A stretch of 47,242 nt of DNA from an uncultured Muribaculaceae bacterium (GCA_910586595.1 CAJUJB010000021.1:1-47242); one strand, 5' to 3'. Counted from the stretch's first letter, positions 1 to 8,653 are shown. Notes: a model not told the origin generated them from the letters alone. A program made the numbers and translations.

Positions 1-580
1 CTGTCCACGACTCTGTGTAATTGAAGTACTCGATCACATCGCCCACCTCCAGGCCGGGTATGGGCATCTTATACTGCGAGTTCTTTCCACCCTTGCCGGT
101 CTTGGCTTCCTTACCCTCGGAGATAGGGTACGACTGGTTGACATCAATATCGACTATGGTTCCATCGGGCTTGTGTACACGCGCACCGAAGGCATTGCGG
201 CTCTCACCGAAAGATCCCCAGCCGGGAATCTCTACCTTCGAGCGGCCACCGAATGTAAACTCCGAGAACTTCTCGATGGCACTGTTGTCGAGCAGTTTTA
301 CCATCTCGCGGGTGAAATGTGTGCGTTTCACGCGGCGGGTCGATGTCATGGCATTGGAGAAGGCCTCAAGCGAAGCCTCGATTCCGGCATAGCGTGTAAG
401 AATGACGGCCGACACGCTGTCGGCTATAGAGTCAGGCACCGCGCGGTTCACGTCGAAGTAAGAGTTGCCACTACTCCACACCTTTTCGGCCGCCCGCTTG
501 AACAATTTGCGGTCGAGGCCTGCTGCGGAAGCAGATGCGCATATGAGCGCCATTGCAATGACAAATACAATTTTTCTCAT
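1..580 (-). CDS. DUF3857 domain protein, N-terminal part (runs off the window)
   Basis: An open frame starts at ATG 580-578 and continues to the window edge without a stop, so about 193 residues are visible. The first residues (MRKIVFVIAMALICASASA) form a signal peptide, so the product is exported to the periplasm or outer membrane. The mature part contains a stretch of the type HKPDGTIVDIDVN followed by IPGLEVGDVIEYF. This matches the first beta-rich part of DUF3857 proteins, which usually carry a transglutaminase-like domain further on; that part lies outside the window. The start overlaps the stop of the upstream gene in an ATGA, which implies translational coupling, and the neighbour belongs to the same broad family. 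Substrate and exact role are unknown. Confidence 0.8.
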   Translation of the reverse strand, partial: MRKIVFVIAMALICASASAAGLDRKLFKRAAEKVWSSGNSYFDVNRAVPDSIADSVSAVILTRYAGIEASLEAFSNAMTSTRRVKRTHFTREMVKLLDNSAIEKFSEFTFGGRSKVEIPGWGSFGESRNAFGARVHKPDGTIVDIDVNQSYPISEGKEAKTGKGGKNSQYKMPIPGLEVGDVIEYFNYTESWT

Positions 581-2397
581 AATTCATGGACAGGTTTTAG
601 CACAATATTAATATCGGAAATACGCCGCAACTCCTTCAGGGCGGCATTCAGTTCGGTCAGATCTTCGGGCGCAGCGTCCAGCCGGGCCTGGCTGAGCGAG
701 GCCTTGCACCGGAGCACAGAATTGTCGAAAGTATACTCGATCACGCCTTCATACCAAGGCGAAATCGCCTCAAGGCGCTCAGGTAATTGAGGCTCATACC
801 CCTCCGGAACGTCGACCTCATAGTCATAGCTGCATGTGAGTTCCGGCCCCAGATTGAAAGGATGTACACGTTTACTGGTGCGGTATACGTCGAGTGAGCG
901 GCGGAAAGGTCTCAGGCTAAGATAGATGTCCTCGCCGACCTTGCGGGCAGCACCGCGCTCAACCACAGAGCCATTGACAGTCACATCATCGCCGAGATAA
1001 GGTATGGAAATCTCCGCACCGCTTACCGACGTGTTCTTACTCTTGTAGGAGAGGACACGCGACAGGAAATCGGTACGCTTGCGCGCATCAAGGCCATTGT
1101 ACGACGAGATTATGCCTTCGCGCATATATCCGCCCAAGCGGCGCACCACGGTGCCTGAGAGGTCATTGCCCGCTATGGCATAGCGCCCTGTAAACTCATC
1201 TATGTCGTAGCGCGCATCGCCATGATCGGGGATTATGTTTATCACTCCGGTTTCACCATCCTCCATCATGGCCTCCACACCGCGCAGATTCGGTGGGGTG
1301 TAGCGCGGAGGAATCCATGAGGCGGTTCCGTCGAGATATAGTATGGTGTCGTTGAGAACGGCCGCGGCAATCATATGGTTGCCTGACCCTAAAATCGGGG
1401 CTTGTGTCCAACTGGTGGGTACACGGCCCTTTGTGCCTATCCATACGAGCCTTCCGTCAATACCGGCCTGGCAGAGCATGTCTTTTATCAGTGAGGCGGA
1501 GCACTTGCAGTCGCCGAAGCGTGCGGCCAGCACATCGCCACCAGCACCAGGCTTTATGCCGTATTCGCCATGCTCCACGGCCACATAGCGTATATTCTGT
1601 CTCACCCACGATACAATGCTGTCGACCTTGGCCTTATCGTCGGGCGCACCTGCAATGACCTGCCTGGTGAGTTGAGCGACCTCGCTGTCGGGCGTACTTA
1701 TTTCCGGCACAAGAGAATGAACAAATCCATATAGTTCCTTCCAGTCGGCAAACAAGCCCGTGATGATAAGTTTGGGAGCAATCACAGCCGGAGACGGGGC
1801 ATCCCGCTCCGACTTATAAGCCTTCAGGTCGGTACTCTCCACAAAGTACTCCATACTGCCGTCTTTCTTCTCCTCGGTGCCGAATTTCATGCACGGATCA
1901 AGATTGTAAGGCGTCACCTTCATCTTACCGGCAAGCTCCGCTGGCACCTTCACGCTGACGCGGCAATGGCGCGTGTCATAGTATTGTGAAAGATGTATCA
2001 CCGAGCCCTGCTCAGGTGTTTTGATGGTCTTCTCAAAGAGTACTTTAGTGGGTTTGCCGGGCTCTACACGCACCGGAAGCACGCATACGCGGGAACCGCT
2101 GTAGAACATATCTCCGTCTTCCCATGAGCGGTATATTGGTTTTGCTCCGGGAGCCTTAGCCTTGTCGATTGAGATATGGTCACTGTAAAACTCATGCGCA
2201 AGCACGGTCTCGGCATGAGAGGTGGCCTTGTATGTGCACTCGTTGACAATTTTGGTCGATTTAAGCTTGCCTCCCGACGCCACAAGCGTATATGTCAACG
2301 ACATATCGTCGATCACAATATTCTCAGCCTTATCTGCGCACAGGCCGGAGAAAGGTAAGAGAATAGCTAACAGAATAAGAGAGAATCGGAGGCACAT
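577..2397 (-). CDS. DUF3857/transglutaminase-like exported protein
   Basis: This is a 606-residue exported protein with signal peptide MCLRFSLILLAILLPFSGLC, whose Cys20 could act as a lipoprotein cysteine. An N-terminal beta-rich DUF3857-like region (about 25-240) is followed by a transglutaminase-like core (about 245-365). The papain-like triad is visible: Cys297 in FGDCKC, His341 in GSGNHMI and Asp356 in YLDGTA. A C-terminal DUF3858-like region follows (about 400-600). Family members are thought to be thiol hydrolases or transferases acting on peptide or isopeptide bonds in the envelope; no substrate has been established here. It is the first gene of a pair, sharing an ATGA overlap with the next DUF3857 gene, and has its own promoter at 2435-2465. 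Confidence 0.85.
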   Translation of the reverse strand: MCLRFSLILLAILLPFSGLCADKAENIVIDDMSLTYTLVASGGKLKSTKIVNECTYKATSHAETVLAHEFYSDHISIDKAKAPGAKPIYRSWEDGDMFYSGSRVCVLPVRVEPGKPTKVLFEKTIKTPEQGSVIHLSQYYDTRHCRVSVKVPAELAGKMKVTPYNLDPCMKFGTEEKKDGSMEYFVESTDLKAYKSERDAPSPAVIAPKLIITGLFADWKELYGFVHSLVPEISTPDSEVAQLTRQVIAGAPDDKAKVDSIVSWVRQNIRYVAVEHGEYGIKPGAGGDVLAARFGDCKCSASLIKDMLCQAGIDGRLVWIGTKGRVPTSWTQAPILGSGNHMIAAAVLNDTILYLDGTASWIPPRYTPPNLRGVEAMMEDGETGVINIIPDHGDARYDIDEFTGRYAIAGNDLSGTVVRRLGGYMREGIISSYNGLDARKRTDFLSRVLSYKSKNTSVSGAEISIPYLGDDVTVNGSVVERGAARKVGEDIYLSLRPFRRSLDVYRTSKRVHPFNLGPELTCSYDYEVDVPEGYEPQLPERLEAISPWYEGVIEYTFDNSVLRCKASLSQARLDAAPEDLTELNAALKELRRISDINIVLKPVHEL

Positions 2398-2434
2398 ATA
2401 TGGTAAAAGGAGATTAAGGTGTGACGATATATCA

Positions 2435-2465
2435 CAAAATTATCTCCTTTATTCCAAATATGCAA
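2435..2465 (-). promoter_or_regulatory. Promoter of the DUF3857 gene pair
   Basis: Read on the minus strand, TAATTTTG (2442-2435) fits the Bacteroidales -7 box TAnnTTTG, and TTG (2465-2463) lies 20 bases upstream as a -33 element. Transcription would begin near 2430, leaving a leader of about 30 bases before ATG 2397. Confidence 0.55.
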
Positions 2466-2481
2466 GCCAATGAGGCTTTTT
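2464..2481. terminator. Weak hairpin after miaB
   Basis: AAGCC and GGCTT form a 5-bp stem around AATGA, with T residues on the plus-strand side. It lies just downstream of the miaB stop and overlaps the -33 element of the next promoter. The stem is short, so termination of miaB here is only possible. Confidence 0.3.
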
Positions 2482-2497
2482 AACATTTAAAGTCAGC

Positions 2498-3859
2498 CTA
2501 TTCGACCAACTCACATATCAAAGTTGCCGAGGACGACGACAGAACCTTCACCTTCACAAGCTGACCCACGCGTGCATTACCGCGCGGGAAGACAGCCGTC
2601 TTGTTCTGGCTTGTGCGTCCTACCATCTGTTCTTTGCTGCGCTTGGCAACACCTTCGACAAGCACCTCGAAGACACGCCCGATGTCGCGGCGGTTCGACT
2701 CGGCAGAGAGCTCGTTCTGAAGGGCGATCATACGGTTGAGGCGCTCAATCTTGACATCTTCCGGCACATTGTCAGGCATAGTGCGCGACGCCAGCGTACC
2801 GGGGCGCTCTGAATATTTGAACATGAACGAAGAGTCGAAGCCAACCTCACGCATAAGGTCGAGTGTCTGCTGAAAATCTTCTTCTGTCTCGTCGTGGAAA
2901 CCGGTGAAAAGATCGGAAGATATGCCGCAGTCAGGTATGGCCTTGCGGATAGCTTCTATGCGGCCCAGATACCACTCGCGGGTATACTTGCGGTTCATTG
3001 CCGCGAGCACCTTGTTGCTGCCGCTCTGCACAGGCAGGTGGATATGGCGGCATATATTCGGATGCGATGCGATGGTGGCGATGGTGTCGTCGCTCATATC
3101 CTTGGGGTGAGAGGTGGTGAAGCGCACACGCATGTCGGGGGCAGCCTCGGCCACCGCAGCGAGCAGCTCAGCAAAACCCACTGGAGCATCGGCGCCTTCG
3201 GGCGTATATGAATAGCTGTTGACGTTCTGGCCAAGCAGAGTCACCTCCTTGAAGCCGCGTGCCCGCAGGTCGGCAAGCTCGGTAAGTATGCTGTCGATGG
3301 GGCGGCTGCGTTCACGGCCTCGGGTATAAGGCACGATGCAATAGGAACAGAAATTATTACAGCCTCGCATGATGCTTATGTATCCCGACACATTCTGGCC
3401 TGGAATACGCGCGGGCACTACATCGCGGTATGTCTCGGTGGTGCTTAACTCCACGTTGACAGCCTGCTCGCCTTGCTCGGCGGCGGCAAAAAGGGCCGGA
3501 AGATCGAGATAAGCGTCGGGGCCGGCCACGAGATTCACACCGTGGTTCTCAACCAGATCATGACGTACACGTTCTGCCATACACCCTATAACCCCGATAA
3601 TAAGATTACCTTTGCGTTTGCGGCGCAGGGCGTTGAGTGCCTGGAGGCGGGCAACGATCTTCTGCTCGGCGTTGTCGCGGATAGAGCATGTATTTAGCAG
3701 CACAGCTTGGGCGTCGTCGATATTGTCTGAGAGCTGGTAGCCGGCCATCTCCATGATTGCGGCCACCACCTCACTATCGGCCACATTCATCTGGCATCCA
3801 TAGGTTTCTATATAAAGTTGGCGGGGAGAGGAGGATATATCGGAGTGAGAGTTTTCCAT
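2498..3859 (-). CDS. miaB: tRNA-2-methylthio-N6-dimethylallyladenosine synthase
   Basis: MiaB is a radical-SAM methylthiotransferase that adds a methylthio group to i6A37 of tRNAs reading U-starting codons. The 453-residue length is normal. The N-terminal UPF0004 domain holds the auxiliary-cluster cysteines Cys22 (YGCQMN), Cys58 (NTCSIR) and Cys93 (IGCMAE). The radical-SAM cluster CxxxCxxC is Cys167, Cys171 and Cys174 (GCNNFCSYCIVPYTRGRE). A TRAM domain occupies about 385-450. The MiaB rather than RimO or MtaB assignment rests on overall pattern and the YETYGCQMN-type start. It stands alone, divergent from the small membrane-protein gene at 3924. Confidence 0.96.
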   Translation of the reverse strand: MENSHSDISSSPRQLYIETYGCQMNVADSEVVAAIMEMAGYQLSDNIDDAQAVLLNTCSIRDNAEQKIVARLQALNALRRKRKGNLIIGVIGCMAERVRHDLVENHGVNLVAGPDAYLDLPALFAAAEQGEQAVNVELSTTETYRDVVPARIPGQNVSGYISIMRGCNNFCSYCIVPYTRGRERSRPIDSILTELADLRARGFKEVTLLGQNVNSYSYTPEGADAPVGFAELLAAVAEAAPDMRVRFTTSHPKDMSDDTIATIASHPNICRHIHLPVQSGSNKVLAAMNRKYTREWYLGRIEAIRKAIPDCGISSDLFTGFHDETEEDFQQTLDLMREVGFDSSFMFKYSERPGTLASRTMPDNVPEDVKIERLNRMIALQNELSAESNRRDIGRVFEVLVEGVAKRSKEQMVGRTSQNKTAVFPRGNARVGQLVKVKVLSSSSATLICELVE

Positions 3860-3871
3860 TTAATCAAAATA

Positions 3872-3903
3872 TTTGTAACATTGCGCGATAATGCTTATTT
3901 TTG
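3872..3903 (+). promoter_or_regulatory. Promoter of the small membrane-protein gene
   Basis: TTTG (3872-3875) and TATTTTTG (3896-3903) are separated by 20 bases, matching the Bacteroidales -33/-7 consensus. Transcription should begin near 3908. This rules out the upstream ATG at 3891 as the translation start and points to GTG 3924. Confidence 0.75.
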
Positions 3904-3923
3904 CACAAAATTACAAAAAAAAA

Positions 3924-4301
3924 GTGGATAGAGATATTATTGTCACCCTCATAGGTGTGCTCGTCGCAGTTTTTTTAGGCTGGGTTGAGAACCGCGGTAA
4001 GGCAGCCAAAGCCAAGAAGGCTGCCAAGCCTGCCCCACGGCCTAAGCCAACGGCAGCTGCGCATACGCACGTAAAGCCTGCGCGCCCGGAGAAGGTGGCA
4101 ATAAAAAAACCGGCTCCGGCACCGGCTCCAGCCCCTGCCAAAGCGGCCGCCACATTCCTCAATACATCCGAGGGTGAGCGTGTGACTCACGACCCCATAA
4201 AAAAACCGGCTCCCGAGCCTAAACCATCTCTCAAGCCACTCGACCGCGATCAGCTGCGAAACGCAGTGATATGGGGCGAGATTCTTCAACGAAAATTCTG
4301 A
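3924..4301 (+). CDS. Small membrane-anchored Pro/Ala/Lys-rich protein
   Basis: About 125 residues from GTG 3924. An in-frame ATG at 3891 lies inside the -7 promoter box, upstream of the expected transcript start, so I reject it. The GTG follows a run of nine A residues (3915-3923), which suits Bacteroidota initiation. After a short N-terminus comes one transmembrane helix (DIIVTLIGVLVAVFLGW), then a basic, disordered Pro/Ala/Lys linker containing two copies of IKKPAP, then a compact C-terminal segment ending LRNAVIWGEILQRKF. Comparable small proteins occur in Bacteroidales, but I know of no function. It lies 27 bases before the CoA-transferase gene and may be co-transcribed with it. Confidence 0.7.
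   Translation: MDRDIIVTLIGVLVAVFLGWVENRGKAAKAKKAAKPAPRPKPTAAAHTHVKPARPEKVAIKKPAPAPAPAPAKAAATFLNTSEGERVTHDPIKKPAPEPKPSLKPLDRDQLRNAVIWGEILQRKF
4101..4213 (+). repeat. 17-base direct repeat pair inside the small membrane-protein gene
   Basis: ATAAAAAAACCGGCTCC occurs at 4101-4117 and again at 4197-4213, in the same reading frame and encoding IKKPAP each time. The 96-base period equals 32 codons, so recombination between copies would keep the frame. Confidence 0.9.
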
Positions 4302-4328
4302 AAGAACCATATATCTGAACCAAAAAAC

Positions 4329-5822
4329 ATGGCATTCAACATTCTTACGGCGCAAGAAGCTGCCGAAATGATTAACAATGGCGATACCATCGGCCTCTCC
4401 GGCTTTACTGCTCCGGGTACGCCCAAATTCATTACCGAGGCTCTGGCTGAGAAGGCCGTGCGCGAACACGAAGCTGGCCGCCCCTTCAAGGTGAACATGT
4501 TCACCGGTGCGTCGACCAGCGACCACGTTGACGGCGTCCTTTCTCGTGCAAACGCATACAACATGCGCGCACCCTACCAGAACGTGCCCGACCTCCGCAA
4601 GCGCATCAACGCACACGACTGCCACTACTTCGACCGTCATCTCTCTGAGATGGCCCAGGAGGTGCGCTACGGCACATACGGCGACATCGACTTCGCAATT
4701 ATCGAGGCTGCCGACGTGAACGACAAAGGTGAAATCGTACTCGGCTGCGGTGTTGGCAACGTGCCCACTTATGCGGCCCTCGCCAAGAAAATATTCATCG
4801 AGCTCAACGACAAGCTGCCTAAATCTCTTCTGGGCATGCATGACGTATACATGCCTCTCGATCCTCCTTACCGCCGCGAGATACCCATCTACGCCGCCAA
4901 CGACCGCGTAGGCTCTCCCGTGCTGAAAGTTGACCCGGCTAAGATCGTAGGTATCGTCCGCACCAGCTCTTACGACTGCGTTAAACCCTTCACCGCCCCC
5001 GACGAAGTGTCGAAGCAGATCGGCTCTAATGTAGTGCGTTTCCTCGTGAGCGAATACAAGGCTGGCCGTCTCCCCAAAGAATTCCTTCCCCTCCAGTCTG
5101 GCGTGGGCAACGTGGCAAACGCCGTGCTCTACGACCTGGGCGAAAGCAAGGAACTGCCTCCCTTCATGATGTACACCGAAGTGATTCAGGACGCCGTGCT
5201 CGAACTCCTCCAGAAGGGTAAATGTACATTCGCTTCGACCTGCTCGATGACCTTCACCGACGACACCGAGAAGAAACTCTTCGCCGACATGAACTTCTTC
5301 CACGACAAGATCCTCATGCGCCCGGCCGAAATCTCCAATAACCCTGAGGTAATCCGCCGTATAGGTGTCATTGCCATGAATACTGCTCTGGAGGCCGACC
5401 TCTTCGGCAGCGTCAACTCCACCCACGTGCTCGGCACCCGCATGATGAACGGCATCGGTGGCTCGGGCGACTTCACCCGCAACGCCTACCTCTCGATCTT
5501 CTCCTGCCCCTCTGTAAGCAAGGGCGGTCTGATCAGCAACATCGTGCCCATGGTCGCTCACCCCGACCATAGCGAGCACTCTGTCGACATCCTCGTCACC
5601 GACCAGGGTATCGCCGACCTCCGCCACAAAGACCCCGTTGAACGTGCACAAGAGATTATCAACAACTGCGCGCACCCCATGTACCGCCCGCTGCTCAACG
5701 ACTATCTCAAACTCGGCACACAGGGTCAGACCCCGCACACACTCAAGGCGGCCTTCGCATTCCACAACGCATTCTCCGACACCGGCGACATGCGCAATGC
5801 CGACTACGCCAAATATCTATAA
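4329..5822 (+). CDS. Acetyl-CoA hydrolase/transferase, probable succinate CoA-transferase
   Basis: This 497-residue protein belongs to the acetyl-CoA hydrolase/4-hydroxybutyrate CoA-transferase family, in the subgroup annotated as succinate:acetate CoA-transferase. The N-terminal half carries GDTIGLSGFTAPGTPKF, and the C-terminal half carries the oxyanion glycine motif NGIGGSGDFTRNAYLS. Glu284 in MYTEVIQD is the expected catalytic glutamate that forms the glutamyl-CoA thioester. The likely reaction moves CoA between acetate and succinate (or propionate), linking ATP yield to the succinate-producing fermentation of Bacteroidales; the exact acyl preference cannot be read from sequence. Codon use is strongly biased to C-ending codons, as in highly expressed genes. 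A hairpin at 5832-5857 follows. Confidence 0.9.
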   Translation: MAFNILTAQEAAEMINNGDTIGLSGFTAPGTPKFITEALAEKAVREHEAGRPFKVNMFTGASTSDHVDGVLSRANAYNMRAPYQNVPDLRKRINAHDCHYFDRHLSEMAQEVRYGTYGDIDFAIIEAADVNDKGEIVLGCGVGNVPTYAALAKKIFIELNDKLPKSLLGMHDVYMPLDPPYRREIPIYAANDRVGSPVLKVDPAKIVGIVRTSSYDCVKPFTAPDEVSKQIGSNVVRFLVSEYKAGRLPKEFLPLQSGVGNVANAVLYDLGESKELPPFMMYTEVIQDAVLELLQKGKCTFASTCSMTFTDDTEKKLFADMNFFHDKILMRPAEISNNPEVIRRIGVIAMNTALEADLFGSVNSTHVLGTRMMNGIGGSGDFTRNAYLSIFSCPSVSKGGLISNIVPMVAHPDHSEHSVDILVTDQGIADLRHKDPVERAQEIINNCAHPMYRPLLNDYLKLGTQGQTPHTLKAAFAFHNAFSDTGDMRNADYAKYL

Positions 5823-5831
5823 TCATTAAAG

Positions 5832-5857
5832 GTACCGGGGCTATGCGGCCCCGGTAC
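5832..5857 (+). terminator. Hairpin terminator after the CoA-transferase
   Basis: A perfect stem GTACCGGGGC/GCCCCGGTAC with a 6-base loop lies 10 bases after the stop. The tail TCTTATAT is only partly T-rich, so read-through into the DUF389 gene is possible. Confidence 0.6.
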
Positions 5858-5871
5858 TCTTATATCCATAT

Positions 5872-7236
5872 ATGAAGCAAAACCTGGCAAGCCGGATTTC
5901 CGACTTCTTCATCAACTATTTTTCTCTATCCGGCGATCTTGTGTCGCAGGCCGAAGCCGAGCGCAATATCCGCGACGGCGTATCGTTCCGAGGCACAAAC
6001 ATTCTCATTCTCATCCTTGCCATTTTCATAGCATCGCTGGGGCTTAACACCAACTCAACTGCCGTCATCATCGGCGCCATGCTCATCTCCCCGCTCATGG
6101 GGCCTATCATCGGCATCGGTCTTGGAGTCGGCATCCACGACTTCGAGCTTCTCAAGCGCTGCATCCGCAACCTGGTCATGGCTGCCGGATTCTCTGTCAT
6201 AGCCTCAACGCTCTACTTCCTCATCTCCCCCGTAAACGAGCAGCACAGCGAGTTGCTTGCCCGCACCTCTCCCACCATCTACGACGTGCTTATCGGCTTT
6301 GTCGGCGGCGGCGCCGGCATCATTGCCCTCGGAAGCACAAACAAAGGCAACGTCATCCCCGGTGTGGCGATCGCCACAGCCCTCATGCCTCCGCTTTGCA
6401 CCGCCGGCTATGGTCTGGCCACCTGGCAGCTCAGCTATTTCTTCGGAGCCTTTTACCTCTTTATAATCAACTCAATCTACATTGCCTTCGCCACCTTCAT
6501 CGGCGTCAAGCTCATGAAATACAAAGGCGTTGCGGAGGCCGACACCGCCAGGGCACGCCGTGTGCGACGCATAGTCTATACCCTCGCCATACTCACCATG
6601 CTCCCCAGCATATATCTCACATACAATATGCTGAAGGAGAATAAATTTGTGATGAACGCCGACAACTTCATCCAGGCCGAATGCAACTTCCCCGATACGC
6701 AGGTGGTGAGCCGTAAGGCGTATATGGAGCACGGCGAACGTTTCCTCCAGCTCACGCTCATAGGCAAGGCCTTACCGGCCGATTCGCTCAAGATGGCCCT
6801 CTCGGAAAAACTGAAATTCTACGGGCTGGCCAATACGCGGCTTCTGATAATTCAAGGAGGTGTGCCCGACGCTTCACGGTCTGCCGAAGACTATAGCCCT
6901 GCCGTCAGCGATATATACCGCATCGCCCAGTCGACAATCACGCGCCAGCAGTCGACCATCGACTCGCTCCGCATAGTCATAGCGGCTGGAGAAAGCTCAA
7001 CCTTAGCCGCTCCGGAGGTATCTCCCGAGGTAAAAGTTCTGTTTCCCAACATCCGTCGTATCGGCATCTCAACGACCGTATTCACCTCTCCCGGCGACTC
7101 TGCAGCGGTCGACACGGCCACCGTGGCGATGATACATACACGTGGACATCTATCAAAGTCGGAGCGTGAGAAACTGGCCGCCTATCTCGAGGCGCGCCTC
7201 AATCACTCTAAAATCACGGTGGTTGAAATCGAATAA
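5872..7236 (+). CDS. DUF389 family membrane protein
   Basis: This 454-residue integral membrane protein has a DUF389 core at about 35-240. Helices include NILILILAIFIASLGL, AVIIGAMLISPLMGPIIGIG, a GFVGGGAGIIAL segment, VIPGVAIATALMPPLC and a helix around ALPxY-type residues near 195-215. Another helix follows at about 235-250. The remaining 200 residues are soluble and face one side of the membrane. DUF389 proteins have no firmly established substrate; the glycine-rich repeated helices suggest a transporter or channel. It follows the CoA-transferase by 49 bases with a hairpin between, and converges on rsmD with a 16-base gap. Confidence 0.88.
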   Translation: MKQNLASRISDFFINYFSLSGDLVSQAEAERNIRDGVSFRGTNILILILAIFIASLGLNTNSTAVIIGAMLISPLMGPIIGIGLGVGIHDFELLKRCIRNLVMAAGFSVIASTLYFLISPVNEQHSELLARTSPTIYDVLIGFVGGGAGIIALGSTNKGNVIPGVAIATALMPPLCTAGYGLATWQLSYFFGAFYLFIINSIYIAFATFIGVKLMKYKGVAEADTARARRVRRIVYTLAILTMLPSIYLTYNMLKENKFVMNADNFIQAECNFPDTQVVSRKAYMEHGERFLQLTLIGKALPADSLKMALSEKLKFYGLANTRLLIIQGGVPDASRSAEDYSPAVSDIYRIAQSTITRQQSTIDSLRIVIAAGESSTLAAPEVSPEVKVLFPNIRRIGISTTVFTSPGDSAAVDTATVAMIHTRGHLSKSEREKLAAYLEARLNHSKITVVEIE

Positions 7237-7252
7237 ATCCGGCCCCTCTTTA

Positions 7253-7813
7253 TCAAAGAGTACTGTCTGCTGCCGTCTCCTCCACTACAAAAATAGAGAA
7301 GTTCACCGAGCCATAGGCCCTGTGCTCGCGGAAATGCGGCAGCGATGAAAAATCGTGGGTCTTGTTATGCTCCACTATAACCACCGTGCCTGGGCGCACA
7401 AGCCCCGACGATAATATCTTTTCAGGAATCTCGCCAAAGCCAGGCATGTCGTATGGAGGATCGGCAAATACGATGTCGAAAGCCTTCGGCCCGGCCGCGA
7501 TATACCGCAACACATCTCCTCGTATGAGGGTGAAATTATCGGCCTTAAGCTCACGGGCAACCTTCTCGATAAATTTCTGCTGGGTAGGCGCCTTCTCGAC
7601 TGCGGTCACATGCCGGCATTCGCGCGACAGGAATTCGAAGCTTATCGCGCCCGTACCGGCAAATAGATCCAGAGCATCGGCACCCTCGAAATCTACAAAA
7701 TTCTCAAGCACATTGAAGAGATTCTCGCGCGCGAAGTCAGTGGTCGGGCGAGCTGTGATGTTGGTGGGCACGTCGAATCGACGGCGTCCATATTTGCCGC
7801 GTATTATTCGCAT
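7253..7813 (-). CDS. rsmD: 16S rRNA (guanine(966)-N(2))-methyltransferase
   Basis: RsmD methylates G966 of 16S rRNA using S-adenosylmethionine. The 186-residue length fits. The start MRIIRGKYGRRRF with RPTTDFARENLFN is characteristic; the SAM-binding loop is DLFAGTG (residues 49-55), and the catalytic N6/N2-type motif DPPY is at 118-121. The gene overlaps the end of the DUF3822 gene by 10 bases, so the two are almost certainly co-transcribed and translationally coupled, a pairing common in Bacteroidales. Confidence 0.95.
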   Translation of the reverse strand: MRIIRGKYGRRRFDVPTNITARPTTDFARENLFNVLENFVDFEGADALDLFAGTGAISFEFLSRECRHVTAVEKAPTQQKFIEKVARELKADNFTLIRGDVLRYIAAGPKAFDIVFADPPYDMPGFGEIPEKILSSGLVRPGTVVIVEHNKTHDFSSLPHFREHRAYGSVNFSIFVVEETAADSTL

Positions 7814-8643
7814 AAAGGTAAAATTACTAATGGGAAAGGGGCATTCAGCGCCTCACGCCCGGCCCTGAAAGCCGCCGAAGGGAATATCACAGGCATGACC
7901 GAGGCCGCATATCTCCTGAGCTGTGGCATGAGCGCATCGCGGGCCGACGCACTTCCGCACAGCAGAATCTCATCGCTGTGCAGGTCAAGTCCGGCCTCAC
8001 GGGCTGATGCGAGAATGAAATACAAAGCATCGTCGTCTGACCCACATTCATGAGTCGACGCCATGGCAAGCCGCCCGTCGGAGCCAAATACAATTATATC
8101 GACTTCTCTCACCGTCGCGCCTGTATGGAAGTGGGCATAGAGTTTACCTGAGTTTCCAAGCATGCTGCGGCGACAGAAATAGCGCAGTAATGGTGCAAGG
8201 TGACATTGCACCGGCGGATTACGGAAGGTACGCGCAAGGAAACGCGAGGTGTCGGATTCGAGCGCCCAGAGAATATCACACCCGGCCCCCTGCACATCAT
8301 CACACACCAGCTCTGCTGTATCATCAGCCATACAAGCATACTCCAGCAGCCTACGGCGGAGGTCGTCGTCAAGCCCTTGCGGGGCAGGCATAAACGAATG
8401 CGTGCGCACAACCACATCTATACCCCCGAAATCCGACAGCAGAACCGGAGCAGCATATACAGCCTCCTCCAGCGCCTTCGAGGCTGGCAAGGTAGGATCA
8501 AGCGGAAGGGTAAAATGCAACAACGACGAATCTTCAACCGTCGACCATACCACCGCCCGGAGGGCGTCGGTGTCGAGTTGAAGCGCGAGCCGCCACAGAC
8601 GTGGCCTCTCTATTGCGTCGGTATCTGGGTGTGCGGAATTCAT
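7804..8643 (-). CDS. DUF3822 family protein
   Basis: About 279 residues from ATG 8643 (MNSAHPDTDAIERPRLW). A longer reading frame from an ATG at 8673 is open, but its first codons overlap the -7 promoter box at 8654-8661, so I take the downstream ATG. The sequence has the split beta-rich pattern of DUF3822, a Bacteroidota family with a distant actin-like or hexokinase-like ATPase fold proposed. Visible pieces include YAHFHTGATVREVDIIVFGSDGRL and EILLCGSASARDALMPQLRRY. No catalytic activity is known. It precedes rsmD and overlaps it by 10 bases, so a link to ribosome maturation is guilt by association only. Confidence 0.82.
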   Translation of the reverse strand: MNSAHPDTDAIERPRLWRLALQLDTDALRAVVWSTVEDSSLLHFTLPLDPTLPASKALEEAVYAAPVLLSDFGGIDVVVRTHSFMPAPQGLDDDLRRRLLEYACMADDTAELVCDDVQGAGCDILWALESDTSRFLARTFRNPPVQCHLAPLLRYFCRRSMLGNSGKLYAHFHTGATVREVDIIVFGSDGRLAMASTHECGSDDDALYFILASAREAGLDLHSDEILLCGSASARDALMPQLRRYAASVMPVIFPSAAFRAGREALNAPFPLVILPLCE

Positions 8644-8653
8644 AATCGTTCTG

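Noticed and set aside
3975..5765. A 596-codon open frame on the minus strand opposite the CoA-transferase gene
   Set aside because: It is a mirror of a gene with strong C-ending codon bias, which removes stop codons from the antisense frame. The translation is low-complexity (Val, Gly, His, Ala-rich) with no domain, and the plus-strand gene is certain.
7246..7260. Hairpin CTCTTT/AAAGAG between the DUF389 gene and rsmD
   Set aside because: Short, AT-rich, with a 3-base loop and overlapping the rsmD end; too weak to call a terminator.
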